Assembly (NCBI GenBank): GCA_964410945.1
Contig: CAYPJE010000001.1
Location: 148,907-212,906 of the forward strand
DNA length: 64,000 nucleotides
Source of the DNA: CAYPJE01 sp964410945
GTDB lineage: Bacteria > Fidelibacterota > Marinisomatia > Marinisomatales > TCS56
Reading direction: 5' to 3'
Each line of letters opens with the position of its first letter. Positions within the stretch are counted from its first letter, which is position 1. The notes below the pieces were generated by a model that saw only the letters and a list, made by a program, of their open reading frames with translations, made no database searches and had not been told where the DNA came from. This document shows positions 46,183 through 55,390 of this stretch, one piece after another. Made by a program: the position numbers and the translations under genes.

Positions 46183-46995
46183 ATGACAAAATATCTATAT
46201 ATGTTTTTAATAGGTGTCATTAGTATCGATATTCTGTTCGGTGCCTTTGAACTAATGAATGAATCTGATCTGTTGCAGGGAAATGAATTATTTATCCGGG
46301 GATTAATCACGGAAAACATTCAACCGGTTGAAACAAGTGAATTAACCCCCGGCCGCTTTTGGTCGATGGGACACTGGAATAATTACTATAATATTAAAGG
46401 GCTCGATCGATATTCATTCCTGTGTGGTTATACCGGGCTAAACAGGCAAATTGATGGTTATGTCAGTAGTTTTGGTTTTGGACAGCTATACCGGGAATCA
46501 TTTTTGAGGATTTATTATCACCACTTCCACCGTAAAAAGATTCTGTTGAGTGCTGGTACAACAGGATATTTGCTGAGCATTAAAAATTACGGTGTAGCAT
46601 CCGGCTTGGGGTTGAATCTGGGGTGGCTGGTTAAATGTACACCCCAGTTGGACTGGTGGTGTAACTTATATAATTATTCTCGAATGGGGGAATTGACTGA
46701 TGATATTCCACAGGTGATTCAGACCGGAATCCGGGTTACGGCAAATGATTATTTCTCGGGTTCAGTCTGGTGGGTTCACAATCTTGATTATTCCGGCTGG
46801 TTGGCTTTTAAAACAGAATTGAGAATAATTAAAGCATGTCTGCTGGAAGTTGGATATCGAATGGACCCGGCCCGGATATTCATTGGTTCCCGGATTGACA
46901 TCAGGAATTTAATCGTGGGGTATAATACTGTTTCACACCAGAGCCTGGGGTGGTCGCATGAAGTATCTATTGGTATTAATATTTCTAACCGCTGA
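46183..46995 (+). CDS. Outer-membrane-type protein of unknown function, PorV/PorQ-like plan
   Basis: 270 residues with a hydrophobic N terminus and a beta-rich body (alternating pattern, many Tyr, Trp and Gly), ending in SHEVSIGINISNR; a C-terminal beta-strand ahead of the end is typical of beta-barrels. ARIFIGSRIDIRNLIVGYN followed by HQSLGWSHEVSIG recalls the closing strands of PorV/PorQ-type proteins, by eye only. The start may be ATG 46183 or 46201 (see the promoter entry). Its last 38 bases overlap the next gene in another frame, so they are translationally linked. Confidence 0.55.
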   Translation: MTKYLYMFLIGVISIDILFGAFELMNESDLLQGNELFIRGLITENIQPVETSELTPGRFWSMGHWNNYYNIKGLDRYSFLCGYTGLNRQIDGYVSSFGFGQLYRESFLRIYYHHFHRKKILLSAGTTGYLLSIKNYGVASGLGLNLGWLVKCTPQLDWWCNLYNYSRMGELTDDIPQVIQTGIRVTANDYFSGSVWWVHNLDYSGWLAFKTELRIIKACLLEVGYRMDPARIFIGSRIDIRNLIVGYNTVSHQSLGWSHEVSIGINISNR

Positions 46996-48685
46996 ACTGT
47001 ATTCGATTGATAGTGCCACCCTGTTGTCACAGTTTGAAATCGATCCGGAACATGAAATACCCGATGATGAACTTGAACTGCTGGAAGAAATATTACGGAA
47101 TTGTACCCGGCTGGACTCGGCTTGTATTGGAGAACTTGTTCAGCTGTCTTTCATTAGCAGTAATGAGTTATATATGCTGATTGAGCCGGAGCTGCCCGCA
47201 GCTGCTCCACTGCAGTCTAATGATGGGCTGCCCCCAACCCTACAAATTAACCTGCGGCAGATGAATGTTTTCAGCAGCGATGTACGATATCGCTGGCAAA
47301 CACGGATTAATTATAATTCAGTTGTAGCCGGTTTTCAGGCCGAGCGTGATCCTTATGAGAAAAACATTACTGATTTTAAATCCGGGTATCTTTCCGGAAA
47401 CTGGAACTCAATTCAGTGGATTGCAGGCGATCACCAGATTCTGGCTGGTTTCGGCCTGAATTTGTGGAGATCATCACCGGCCTATAAAGGATTTGACAGC
47501 GGTTCAGCAATTAAACGTCCGGGGAAGGGGCTGGATGTTTACCGCTCTTCAACCGAAAGTTGGGGCTTGCGTGGAATTGCCGCTCAAAGCATTACTGAAT
47601 CTGCGAGGATACTCGTCTCACTGAGCAATAATTATCATGACGGGGACCCAGGCTCAATACCGGTAATAAATACCAGCGGGTTGCATACCACATCGGGAAG
47701 CGAAGCTTCTGCCGACCAGCTGCTGGAAAAGGCAATATGTACCGCCGGTGAAATATATTTTGGCCGATCGCGGGCTGGTTTTACAGCTGTCCGGTCTAAT
47801 TGGTACTCTAAGCAGGAATACCACACTCAATACAACGCATTCTCATTTTTTTTCAAAACCACTTTTGAGTCGGCCGACCTGTTTTGCGAACTGGCCCGGG
47901 GATATGACAATAAAACTGGTCTTCTGTGTGGTGCCAGCATAAAGGAATCCAATGTAAAATATGCTTTATCCGGGCGATTGTACGAGAATGGCTATCTTGG
48001 ATTCAGGTCCAATCCACTGGCAGAATGGTCTGGGGCGGAAAAAAACGAAGCTGGATTAATGCAAAGTGTGAGTATTAAACAGGGCAATCACCAATTCACT
48101 GCCTACGGTGATATTTACCGGCAATCAGGGACGGATGGTGCAAAGGCCGGGTTATTGAGAGGTTCGGAAACAGGCTTGCGCTGGGAGCATTCAACCAGAA
48201 AACACAAAATCAGGTTTCAAGCCCGCTGGAATATGCGCAGTGAGGAAGAGATTGTATATTTCAGCGATGAAATTTCGTCGGTGAATACAAATGGAGACAG
48301 TTACAAAATATTGTATACCCGGTCAGTTGGTAATCAGCTTTATTACAAACTACAGTTTAATTGCTCTGTCGATCCTGATAATAATTTACAGTCGCCCGGC
48401 CTGGGGTCGGTTTCAATGATCACCTGGAAGCTTCCGCACCTGCAATTTAGTTTGGATTGGGTATGGGTTAATATCCCGACCTATGATCGCCGTCTATATT
48501 TCTGGGATCATAACCTGCCGGGTGAAATGCGCAGCAGGGTCTATACAACAACGGGAAACTATCCGGGAATTAAAATATTATGGACCCGGGATAAGACATA
48601 TCGCATGGGCCTGAGAATCCGCCGGTTGTCAGCTAAATATGCCTATAATTATGAGGGGGCGCTTTTTATTGAAACAAATATATAG
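46958..48685 (+). CDS. Predicted outer-membrane beta-barrel with degenerate N-terminal helix-hairpin-helix-like region
   Basis: 575 residues. After a signal peptide (MKYLLVLIFLTAELYS) comes a short acidic helical part (about 25-95; LELLEEILRNCTRLDSACIGELVQLSFIS split by a loop) resembling a worn-down version of the helix-hairpin-helix segment found in Bacteroidetes proteins of this plan. The barrel follows, with GDHQILAGFGLNLWRSSPA and KGLDVYRSSTESWGLRGIAA matching the QFGQGLxLWSG and KRGRGIxPYxS patterns of those proteins. The role is unknown; they have been linked by annotation only to ComEA-like DNA binding. Overlaps the preceding gene by 38 bases. Confidence 0.65.
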   Translation: MKYLLVLIFLTAELYSIDSATLLSQFEIDPEHEIPDDELELLEEILRNCTRLDSACIGELVQLSFISSNELYMLIEPELPAAAPLQSNDGLPPTLQINLRQMNVFSSDVRYRWQTRINYNSVVAGFQAERDPYEKNITDFKSGYLSGNWNSIQWIAGDHQILAGFGLNLWRSSPAYKGFDSGSAIKRPGKGLDVYRSSTESWGLRGIAAQSITESARILVSLSNNYHDGDPGSIPVINTSGLHTTSGSEASADQLLEKAICTAGEIYFGRSRAGFTAVRSNWYSKQEYHTQYNAFSFFFKTTFESADLFCELARGYDNKTGLLCGASIKESNVKYALSGRLYENGYLGFRSNPLAEWSGAEKNEAGLMQSVSIKQGNHQFTAYGDIYRQSGTDGAKAGLLRGSETGLRWEHSTRKHKIRFQARWNMRSEEEIVYFSDEISSVNTNGDSYKILYTRSVGNQLYYKLQFNCSVDPDNNLQSPGLGSVSMITWKLPHLQFSLDWVWVNIPTYDRRLYFWDHNLPGEMRSRVYTTTGNYPGIKILWTRDKTYRMGLRIRRLSAKYAYNYEGALFIETNI

Positions 48686-48747
48686 TTTTTACGTGTATTG
48701 CAATCCACCGTGAGTGGAAATAATTTCGCCTAATCAAATTACGATCT

Positions 48748-50232
48748 ATGCAGACACCACGTAAATATTTTCTGGTCCTTCTGGTAATAATACCAGCCTT
48801 ACTGGCCGCGGCACCGATCAGGGTTTTGTACCGTGCAGACCTGCGCCAGGATAAGCTGCGCACCTTAGATCAGGGTCCCGGGACATATTTTTCTACAATT
48901 GATCTGGCCCGGATTCTGGACTGCCGCTATTATTTCAATCCCGATCAACATAAGATCGTATTGTATCTGGCCAGCCGGGTAAAAATATCCGGGGGATCCT
49001 CCTATATTATAGTTGGCGACCAGGCGGTACAGATGCCGTTACCCACCAAAATCGTTGGCGATGATATCTATATCCCGGCCGAGGCCTTTTTCGGAATAAT
49101 AAACCATTATGTTGTTCCCGGAATATCTTATAACACCGGTCGGCAATTACTGGATATTGATGTTGTTAACTTTAATATTAATAGTCTGACGGTAGAGGAA
49201 AAAAGCAATGGCACCATAATCCGCCTGCAGACTAAAACGCGGTTCCCGGATGGAAATATCAGTTCATTCGTAAACAGCGGCTGGTTTTATATTACCATTG
49301 CCGAAGGAATTGCCGATTCACTGGCGTTGATCAGATCCGACTATGGCCGTACTGTTCGGCGGGTCGAGATAGACCAGTTGGAAGAGGCGGTGCAGGTAGC
49401 TCTTCAACTCCGTCCAAAGATTGAGTCCCATGATGTTTATCAGACTCGCGATCCATCGGAAATTGTGATTTCACTACGCACTCCGGTGGTGGATAATCTG
49501 GCGCGCCTGAAGGATATTCGTGATCGCTGGCACCTTGATACAGTGGTGCTGGATGCCGGCCATGGTGGAAAAGATGGTGGAACGGTTGGTCGTACGGGGA
49601 CCAAGGAGAAAGATGTCGTTCTGGATATTGTAAAACGGGTAGGCCTGTTGCTTGAAAAGAATACCAATATCAAAGTTGTTTATACCCGCGACGAAGACGT
49701 GTTTATTCCTCTGTTGGACCGTCCGAAAATAGCCAATGCCAATAATGGCAAGGTGTTTGTCAGTGTACATGCTAACAGTGCACCATCCAACCGGAAGGTC
49801 AGTGGATTTGAAACCTATCTTCTGGGGCCCAGCAAGACACAAGATGCCATCGAAGTGGCCGCCAAGGAGAATGAGGTTATTAAACTGGAAGAGGCTGAAC
49901 ATAAATACAGCGACATGAATGGAGAAGCACTGATTATGGCAACCATGGCTCAAAGTTCATTCATGAAAGAGAGTGAAACGCTGGCGGCGGTTATTCAAAC
50001 AGAGCTGGATAAACGGTTGTCCAGCCCCAACCGGGGCGTCAAGCAGAATGTGTTTTATGTATTGATCGGTGCCAGCATGCCTTCTGTCCTGGTTGAAACT
50101 GGCTTCTTATCTAATTCCCAGGAAGAGAAAAACCTGAAGAAACCGGCCTATCGGCAAAAAATTGCCGAAGGTATTTACCGCGCCATTGTTGAGTTTAAAA
50201 ATTCCCGGGAAATGGTTCTGGCTGAAGGTTGA
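48748..50232 (+). CDS. N-acetylmuramoyl-L-alanine amidase (Amidase_3)
   Basis: Periplasmic zinc enzyme cutting the bond between MurNAc and L-alanine, splitting daughter-cell peptidoglycan. 494 residues: signal peptide (about 8-24), a copper-amine-oxidase-N-like/AMIN-type domain (about 30-240) and the catalytic domain (about 262-490). Zinc ligands and catalytic residues lie in VVLDAGHGGKDGG (about 264-276), SVHANSAPS and VLVETGFLSN. Insertion of helical residues after HANS fits autoinhibited AmiC-type enzymes. Followed 31 bases later by folC. Confidence 0.92.
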   Translation: MQTPRKYFLVLLVIIPALLAAAPIRVLYRADLRQDKLRTLDQGPGTYFSTIDLARILDCRYYFNPDQHKIVLYLASRVKISGGSSYIIVGDQAVQMPLPTKIVGDDIYIPAEAFFGIINHYVVPGISYNTGRQLLDIDVVNFNINSLTVEEKSNGTIIRLQTKTRFPDGNISSFVNSGWFYITIAEGIADSLALIRSDYGRTVRRVEIDQLEEAVQVALQLRPKIESHDVYQTRDPSEIVISLRTPVVDNLARLKDIRDRWHLDTVVLDAGHGGKDGGTVGRTGTKEKDVVLDIVKRVGLLLEKNTNIKVVYTRDEDVFIPLLDRPKIANANNGKVFVSVHANSAPSNRKVSGFETYLLGPSKTQDAIEVAAKENEVIKLEEAEHKYSDMNGEALIMATMAQSSFMKESETLAAVIQTELDKRLSSPNRGVKQNVFYVLIGASMPSVLVETGFLSNSQEEKNLKKPAYRQKIAEGIYRAIVEFKNSREMVLAEG

Positions 50233-50263
50233 ATCCCGTTCTTTTTCTGTTTAAATAATTTTC

Positions 50264-51541
50264 ATGAATATTCCTGTTGACCAGATGGAAGAATTGCTGG
50301 CCTGGTTATACGGCCTGGAACGGCGTGGCGTCAAGGTCGGACTTTCCCATACGGAAGAACTGGTGGCTGAATGTGGGAATCCCCATCACAATTACCCGGT
50401 TATCCATATTGCCGGCACCAATGGTAAAGGATCGACAGCGGCCATCCTGGCGGCTTTGCTGCGTGCCAGTGGGAAGCGGGTTGGTTTATATACCTCGCCG
50501 CATTTATTGCGGTTCAACGAACGGGTCCGGGTTGACGGAATACCGGTTCCCGACACTTATATTGCTCAGTTTGTGCGCGAGTATCGTCCGGTGATTGATC
50601 GTATCAATTCGACTTTTTTCGAAACAACTACTGCCCTGGCACTATCTTATTTCGCCGAATGCGGGGTCGATGTTGCCGTTGTCGAAACAGGTCTTGGTGG
50701 ACGGTTGGATTCGACCAATATTATTCGCCCGGCGATAAGTGTGATTACACCGGTATCGATTGATCACACCAGTTACCTGGGTGATAGTCTGGCTGATATT
50801 GCCCGTGAAAAAGCCGGTATAATTAAAAAAGACATTCCTCTGGTTTTGGCACCGCAGGACCAGGTAGTCGCGGATATTATTACCGGTCGAGCAGAAAAAT
50901 TGAATGCCCCTGTTTACCCTGTTCCGTATACGGCCCCGGAAGCTGATATTTCAACCGGCACCGGAACCGTTTTCAGGTGGTGTGGAGAAGACTTCTCGGT
51001 TGGTTTGCTGGGTAAATACCAGGCCCAAAATGCCGTTACGGCCCTGGAAACCTTTCAATTATTTACTTCTGGGTTGGACCACGATGTTTGCCGGCGGGGA
51101 CTGTCAAAAGTAAACTGGCCCGGACGGATGCAGGTTTTAAGATCAAACCCGACGGTGATCTATGATGTTGCCCACAATCAGTCGGGAATAAAATCTGTTT
51201 TAGACAATGTGAATGAATTATTCGGTTTACCTCCCGTTGGATTGCTGGCGCTTAAAAGTGATAAGGATCTTGGGCCGATTGTACCCGCGCTGCGCAACCG
51301 CTTCCGAAGATTGTATGTTACCGGTGAACCGGATGCCGGTCTGCTGGATGCAGTACTACTGCAGAATAAGCTGGCTGAAAAAGGAATATTCGGGGAAGCT
51401 ATAATACCGGTGGCAGCGGCCCTTGAAACCATTTTATCACAGGTAAATTCCGGTGAAATACTGTTGATTTTCGGTTCTCATTATATAGCCGATTCGATTT
51501 ACCGGTATTTTGGTTTTTCCTTTGAGGATGGTGTAATTTAA
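50264..51541 (+). CDS. folC: Folylpolyglutamate synthase/dihydrofolate synthase
   Basis: ATP-dependent Mur-ligase-fold enzyme that adds glutamate to dihydropteroate and folates. 425 residues, full length. P-loop GTNGKGSTAAIL (about 47-58), YTSPHLLRFNERVRVDG, VVETGLGGRLDSTN and SIDHTSYLGDSLADIAREKAGI are diagnostic. The start ATG is not preceded by a strong ribosome site. No other folate gene is nearby. Confidence 0.96.
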   Translation: MNIPVDQMEELLAWLYGLERRGVKVGLSHTEELVAECGNPHHNYPVIHIAGTNGKGSTAAILAALLRASGKRVGLYTSPHLLRFNERVRVDGIPVPDTYIAQFVREYRPVIDRINSTFFETTTALALSYFAECGVDVAVVETGLGGRLDSTNIIRPAISVITPVSIDHTSYLGDSLADIAREKAGIIKKDIPLVLAPQDQVVADIITGRAEKLNAPVYPVPYTAPEADISTGTGTVFRWCGEDFSVGLLGKYQAQNAVTALETFQLFTSGLDHDVCRRGLSKVNWPGRMQVLRSNPTVIYDVAHNQSGIKSVLDNVNELFGLPPVGLLALKSDKDLGPIVPALRNRFRRLYVTGEPDAGLLDAVLLQNKLAEKGIFGEAIIPVAAALETILSQVNSGEILLIFGSHYIADSIYRYFGFSFEDGVI

Positions 51542-51639
51542 TGTAACTTGCGGTCTAAGATTTTATACTCCGGAAACGGTTTTTTCTGTAGATAAATTAA
51601 ACAAAGTCCGAAAACACTTGTTATTAGTAAGGAAATCCC

Positions 51640-52887
51640 ATGGATGTTAACGAGCTCCAGGCCTTAAAAATTAAAGAATTGACTAAATTAGCCCAGGATT
51701 TGGGGCTGGAGGGTTATTCTGGTCGCCGTAAACAGGAACTGATCGTCAAAATTCTTGAGGCACAGGAAGATAAAGACGAAGGTATCAAGGCTCGTGGCGT
51801 ACTGGAAGTACTTCCCGATGGATACGGTTTTCTTCGCAGTCCGGACTTTAATTATCTCCCCGGACCTGACGATATCTATGTCAGTCCTTCACAGATAAAA
51901 AGGTTTGGCCTGCGGACTGGTCATTTGGTCAGTGGTGATATCCGGCCACCAAAAGACAAGGAACGTTTTTATGCCTTGCTGAAGGTGCAGAGTATCAATG
52001 GTTATACTCCGGAACAGATCAAACAGGCAATCCTTTTTGATAATTTTACTCCCTGTCATCCGGAGGAACGGTTTAACCTCGAATACGATCCTAAAGATTT
52101 ATCCACCAGAACACTGGATCTGTTTGCACCGATCGGTAAAGGCCAGCGGGCACTGATTGTAGCCCAGCCGAAAACCGGGAAAACAATTCTGTTGCAGAAA
52201 ATTGCCAATGCTATCCGCAAGAATCATCCTGATACAGAGATGATCGTATTACTTATCGATGAGCGTCCGGAAGAAGTAACCGACATGAAACGCCATGTGG
52301 ATGCCGAAGTGGTCAGTTCCACTTTTGATGAACCGCCGGAACGCCACGTCAGTGTAGCTGATATGGCGCTGCAGAAAGCCCGCCGCATGGTGGAATTCGG
52401 GAAAGATGTGGTTATCCTGCTGGACAGTATCACCCGTTTGGCACGGGCCCATAATGCCGTAATACCGCATAGCGGTAAAATCATGTCCGGTGGTATCGAT
52501 TCGAATGCATTGAAAAAACCAAAGCAGTTTCTGGGCGCTGCCCGAAATACGGAAGAAGGGGGAAGTTTTACTATAATCGCCACGGCTCTGATTGATACCG
52601 GTAGCCGAATGGACGATGTGATATTTGAAGAGTTTAAAGGTACTGGTAATATGGAGCTGGTGCTCGATCGCCGGCTTAGTGACCGACGTATATATCCATC
52701 ATTTGATTTAATCCGGTCCGGTACCCGCAAAGAGGAATTATTACTCACAAAAAAAGAATTGGCTCGCTTATGGATATTGCGGAAATTGCTGAATGAGATG
52801 ACAGTGATTGAAGCGATGGAATTCCTGCAGGAAAGAATGAAACGTACAAAAACCAATGAGGAATTTCTCAATACAATGAGCCAATAG
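51640..52887 (+). CDS. rho: Transcription termination factor Rho
   Basis: Hexameric RNA helicase ending transcription. 415 residues: Rho N-terminal helix domain (1-45), CSD-like RNA-binding domain (about 50-120; DGYGFLRSPDFNYLPGPDD), and a RecA-type core. Walker A AQPKTGKT (about 171-178), Walker B VVILLDSITRLARA (about 258-271) and the Q/R-loop stretch follow. It starts 98 bases after folC with AAGGAAATCCC ahead. The next gene, 41 bases downstream, is an orphan Cas6-like protein. Confidence 0.98.
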   Translation: MDVNELQALKIKELTKLAQDLGLEGYSGRRKQELIVKILEAQEDKDEGIKARGVLEVLPDGYGFLRSPDFNYLPGPDDIYVSPSQIKRFGLRTGHLVSGDIRPPKDKERFYALLKVQSINGYTPEQIKQAILFDNFTPCHPEERFNLEYDPKDLSTRTLDLFAPIGKGQRALIVAQPKTGKTILLQKIANAIRKNHPDTEMIVLLIDERPEEVTDMKRHVDAEVVSSTFDEPPERHVSVADMALQKARRMVEFGKDVVILLDSITRLARAHNAVIPHSGKIMSGGIDSNALKKPKQFLGAARNTEEGGSFTIIATALIDTGSRMDDVIFEEFKGTGNMELVLDRRLSDRRIYPSFDLIRSGTRKEELLLTKKELARLWILRKLLNEMTVIEAMEFLQERMKRTKTNEEFLNTMSQ

Positions 52888-52928
52888 TCAGATAATCTAT
52901 TCGAGGTTAATTATAGCGAGGTGTAGCA

Positions 52929-53966
52929 ATGGAATCTTCATATCCGGCTGTAAAAACAGTCACTTTAAAAGTTATAACCGATAAACCGGTTAAAAAAACC
53001 CCTTATCAGGTCAAAGGTGTTTTCATGCGCCAGTTTCCCGATGAGGAATTAATACCCATGCTTGATGGACGGTATCGCGACCAATTTCTCTATCCACGAG
53101 TACAGGTTAAGATATTAAATGAACAGATCTATATCGTAGGAATCAACGAAGGTGTCGATCCGGTCCTTTCTGTGGCGGAAAAATTTGATTTCCTGGATTT
53201 TGGAAATATTACCTTCCAGGTGCTGGATGTTGACCGTGATCTGCGCGACGATCTTTTTCGTCCGATTACCCGAATGATCCGCTATCGTTTCATCACCCCC
53301 TGGGTGGCCCTGAACCAAACTACAGGTATCAGGTATCGCTATCTCAACAGCATGGAAAAAATGAATTACCTGAGTCGGCTTCTCAGTCAGAATATTGTTT
53401 TCCTGGCCCGGGAAATGGGTATGGAGCTGGAAGAAAAAGTCTTCACAAAATTAAGCCTGACATCACTGTTCCCCAAAACAGTGGACGAGACCCACTGGGG
53501 TGCCTTTAACGGTGAATTCAGAACCAATTTCATTTTACCTAATTATCTGGGTGTCGGTAACGGTATTACCCGGGGTTATGGTGCAATTTACGGATTGTAT
53601 AATCCGGCCATGTTCTCCTTCGATGAGGATTCGATCAAGGGAGAAATTCCCGATGAAGAAGCATTGAAATCAGAGGAAGCACCAAAAGAAGAGAAAATAG
53701 AAAACATGGAAGAGATGGAAGTCGAAGGCGTTGGTATGGACGATGTGCCAAAACCGCGTGAGCGTCGCCGCACACCGGCCCCGCGACCGAAACGTTCTCC
53801 CGCCCCCAGACGGTCCTATTCCAATGATTTTAACGCCGCCGATGAACATCGCCCACCGCCTCGCCGCCGTACTCGTCAGCGTCCGCCGGCAGAACCGAAA
53901 GAAAATCTGGACGATGATTCACGGTTCAACACCGAAGAATATCATAAAAAACGTCATGAATGGTAA
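52929..53966 (+). CDS. Orphan Cas6b-like (RAMP-fold) protein with long acidic and Arg/Pro-rich tail
   Basis: 345 residues. Residues 10-222 carry the order of motifs of Bacteroidetes-type Cas6 (Cas6b), the CRISPR RNA-processing ribonuclease: YPRVQVKILNE (55-65), IVGINEG (69-75), FITPWVALNQ (121-130), QNIVFLAREMG (154-164) and the glycine-rich LPNYLGVGNGITRGYGAIYG (203-222). Known Cas6b proteins have an N-terminal FHNH segment; here that region reads MLDGRYRD and the only His before residue 306 is H189, so canonical cleavage is doubtful. The tail is acidic (232-272) then Arg/Pro-rich (275-325). No CRISPR array or other cas gene is present. GAGGTG precedes the ATG; rho lies 41 bases upstream and the aminotransferase six bases downstream. 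Possible alternative: a non-CRISPR RNA-binding RAMP protein. Confidence 0.72.
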   Translation: MESSYPAVKTVTLKVITDKPVKKTPYQVKGVFMRQFPDEELIPMLDGRYRDQFLYPRVQVKILNEQIYIVGINEGVDPVLSVAEKFDFLDFGNITFQVLDVDRDLRDDLFRPITRMIRYRFITPWVALNQTTGIRYRYLNSMEKMNYLSRLLSQNIVFLAREMGMELEEKVFTKLSLTSLFPKTVDETHWGAFNGEFRTNFILPNYLGVGNGITRGYGAIYGLYNPAMFSFDEDSIKGEIPDEEALKSEEAPKEEKIENMEEMEVEGVGMDDVPKPRERRRTPAPRPKRSPAPRRSYSNDFNAADEHRPPPRRRTRQRPPAEPKENLDDDSRFNTEEYHKKRHEW

Positions 53967-53972
53967 GAGCCC

Positions 53973-55163
53973 ATGGTACGCATAACTGATCGCATAAAAA
54001 AGATTCAACCATCATTTACACTGGAAATGGCCGCCCGTGCCACCGAACTGCGTGAGCAGGGTGTTGATGTGATTAATTTCAGTGTAGGCGAACCGGACTT
54101 CAATACACCGGCCAATATTATTGCCGCCGGTAAAAAAGCCATGGATGATGGTTTTACCAAATATACACCCGGTCCCGGAACCATGGAACTGAGGAAAGCG
54201 GTCTGCGTCAAACTGGAACGTGAAAACGGATTTTCCGCCACGCCGGACCAGGTTGTCATTTCCAATGGTGAAAAACACAGTCTGTTCAATGCCTGCCAGG
54301 CCCTGTTTCAGGAAGGTGATGAAGTAATCCTGTTCACACCATACTGGGTCTCTTTCCCTGAAATTGTGAGCCTGTCCGGGGCTAAACCGGTGGTGGTTGA
54401 TACGATTCCTGAAAACCGGTTTGAACCTGATTTTGCCGATTTGGAAGCCAAAATAACACCCAATACAAAAGGGGTTATTATCAACTCACCTTCCAATCCG
54501 TCCGGTGGTGTCTGGTCAGATGAGGCTGTTGAACGGCTGCTTAAGATGGCTGTTGAAAAGGACTGGTCCGTGATTGCCGATGAATGTTACGAGCGTCTGG
54601 TTTACGGCGATCCGTTTGTCAGTGCAGAAAAACTGAATACCTTCGGTGCCCGGATCATTACCTGCCTCAGTTTGTCAAAAACATATGCCATGACCGGCTG
54701 GCGTATCGGCTATGCCGTCTCCGATCCGGTGATTGCCAAAGCCATGTCCAAATTCCAGGGCCAGGCCACGTCATGTCCTAATTCAATCGGACAAAAAGCG
54801 GCGGTCGAAGCCCTGACCGGCGACCAGTCAGCTGTTGAAAATATGCGTAAAACTTTTCAGGAGCGCCGTGACCTGATGGTTGGCCTGCTGAACGAAATTC
54901 CAGGTATTACCTGTGCCTTGCCCGGTGGAGCTTTCTATGCTTTCCCGGACATGTCGGCTTACCTGGGGAAAAAATATAATGGAAAGGTTATCCGGGATTC
55001 ATTTGACCTGGGTAATTATATTTTAAACCAAGCCCAGGTCGTCACCGTTCCCGGGGACGGCTTTGGCTCGCCCGGTCATATCCGGTTTTCCTTTGCTACC
55101 AACAAGGAAAATATCCGCCGGGGGATCGAGCGACTTGATAACGTATTACAAGAATTAGAATAG
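53973..55163 (+). CDS. Class I/II pyridoxal-phosphate aminotransferase, aspartate aminotransferase type
   Basis: 396 residues of the bacterial I-gamma aspartate aminotransferase group. NFSVGEPDFNTPANI and TKYTPGPGTMELRKAV begin the protein; INSPSNPSGGVW is the substrate loop. The PLP-binding lysine is K236 in SLSKTYAMTGWRIGY. Likely transfers amino groups between aspartate and 2-oxoglutarate; the neighbouring genes give no clue on substrate. Six bases after the Cas6-like gene and ten before rpmE, so all three are co-transcribed. Confidence 0.95.
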   Translation: MVRITDRIKKIQPSFTLEMAARATELREQGVDVINFSVGEPDFNTPANIIAAGKKAMDDGFTKYTPGPGTMELRKAVCVKLERENGFSATPDQVVISNGEKHSLFNACQALFQEGDEVILFTPYWVSFPEIVSLSGAKPVVVDTIPENRFEPDFADLEAKITPNTKGVIINSPSNPSGGVWSDEAVERLLKMAVEKDWSVIADECYERLVYGDPFVSAEKLNTFGARIITCLSLSKTYAMTGWRIGYAVSDPVIAKAMSKFQGQATSCPNSIGQKAAVEALTGDQSAVENMRKTFQERRDLMVGLLNEIPGITCALPGGAFYAFPDMSAYLGKKYNGKVIRDSFDLGNYILNQAQVVTVPGDGFGSPGHIRFSFATNKENIRRGIERLDNVLQELE

Positions 55164-55172
55164 GAGCCCGTA

Positions 55173-55376
55173 ATGAAAAAAGGAATCCATCCCGGATATA
55201 AGCTGGGAACCGTTTCCTGTGCCTGCGGAAATAGTTTTCAGGTATATAATACGATTGGTGATCAGAAAATAGAAATCTGTGCCGCCTGCCATCCGTTTTT
55301 CACCGGCAAACAGAAGCTGGTTGATACGGCTGGTAGAATCGAGAAATTCCAACGTAAATACAAAACCGCCCAGTAG
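55173..55376 (+). CDS. rpmE: 50S ribosomal protein L31
   Basis: 67 residues of the zinc-binding type: CACGNSF (first CxC pair) and CAACHPFFTGKQKLVDTAGRIEKF (C-x2-C followed by the family HPF-T-GKQK). Binds the large subunit and bridges to the small subunit. GGAG lies ahead of the ATG. Followed by a hairpin terminator at 55391-55430. Confidence 0.97.
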   Translation: MKKGIHPGYKLGTVSCACGNSFQVYNTIGDQKIEICAACHPFFTGKQKLVDTAGRIEKFQRKYKTAQ

Positions 55377-55390
55377 CGGAAACTAAAATC

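Noticed and set aside
52224..52871. Long open frame on the minus strand inside rho (215 codons)
   Set aside because: It lies fully antisense to rho, which has all family motifs; the translation is Ser-rich without any domain, and there is no ribosome site.
52888..54000. CRISPR array beside the Cas6-like gene
   Set aside because: No direct repeats or spacers were found in the adjoining sequence or elsewhere in the window.
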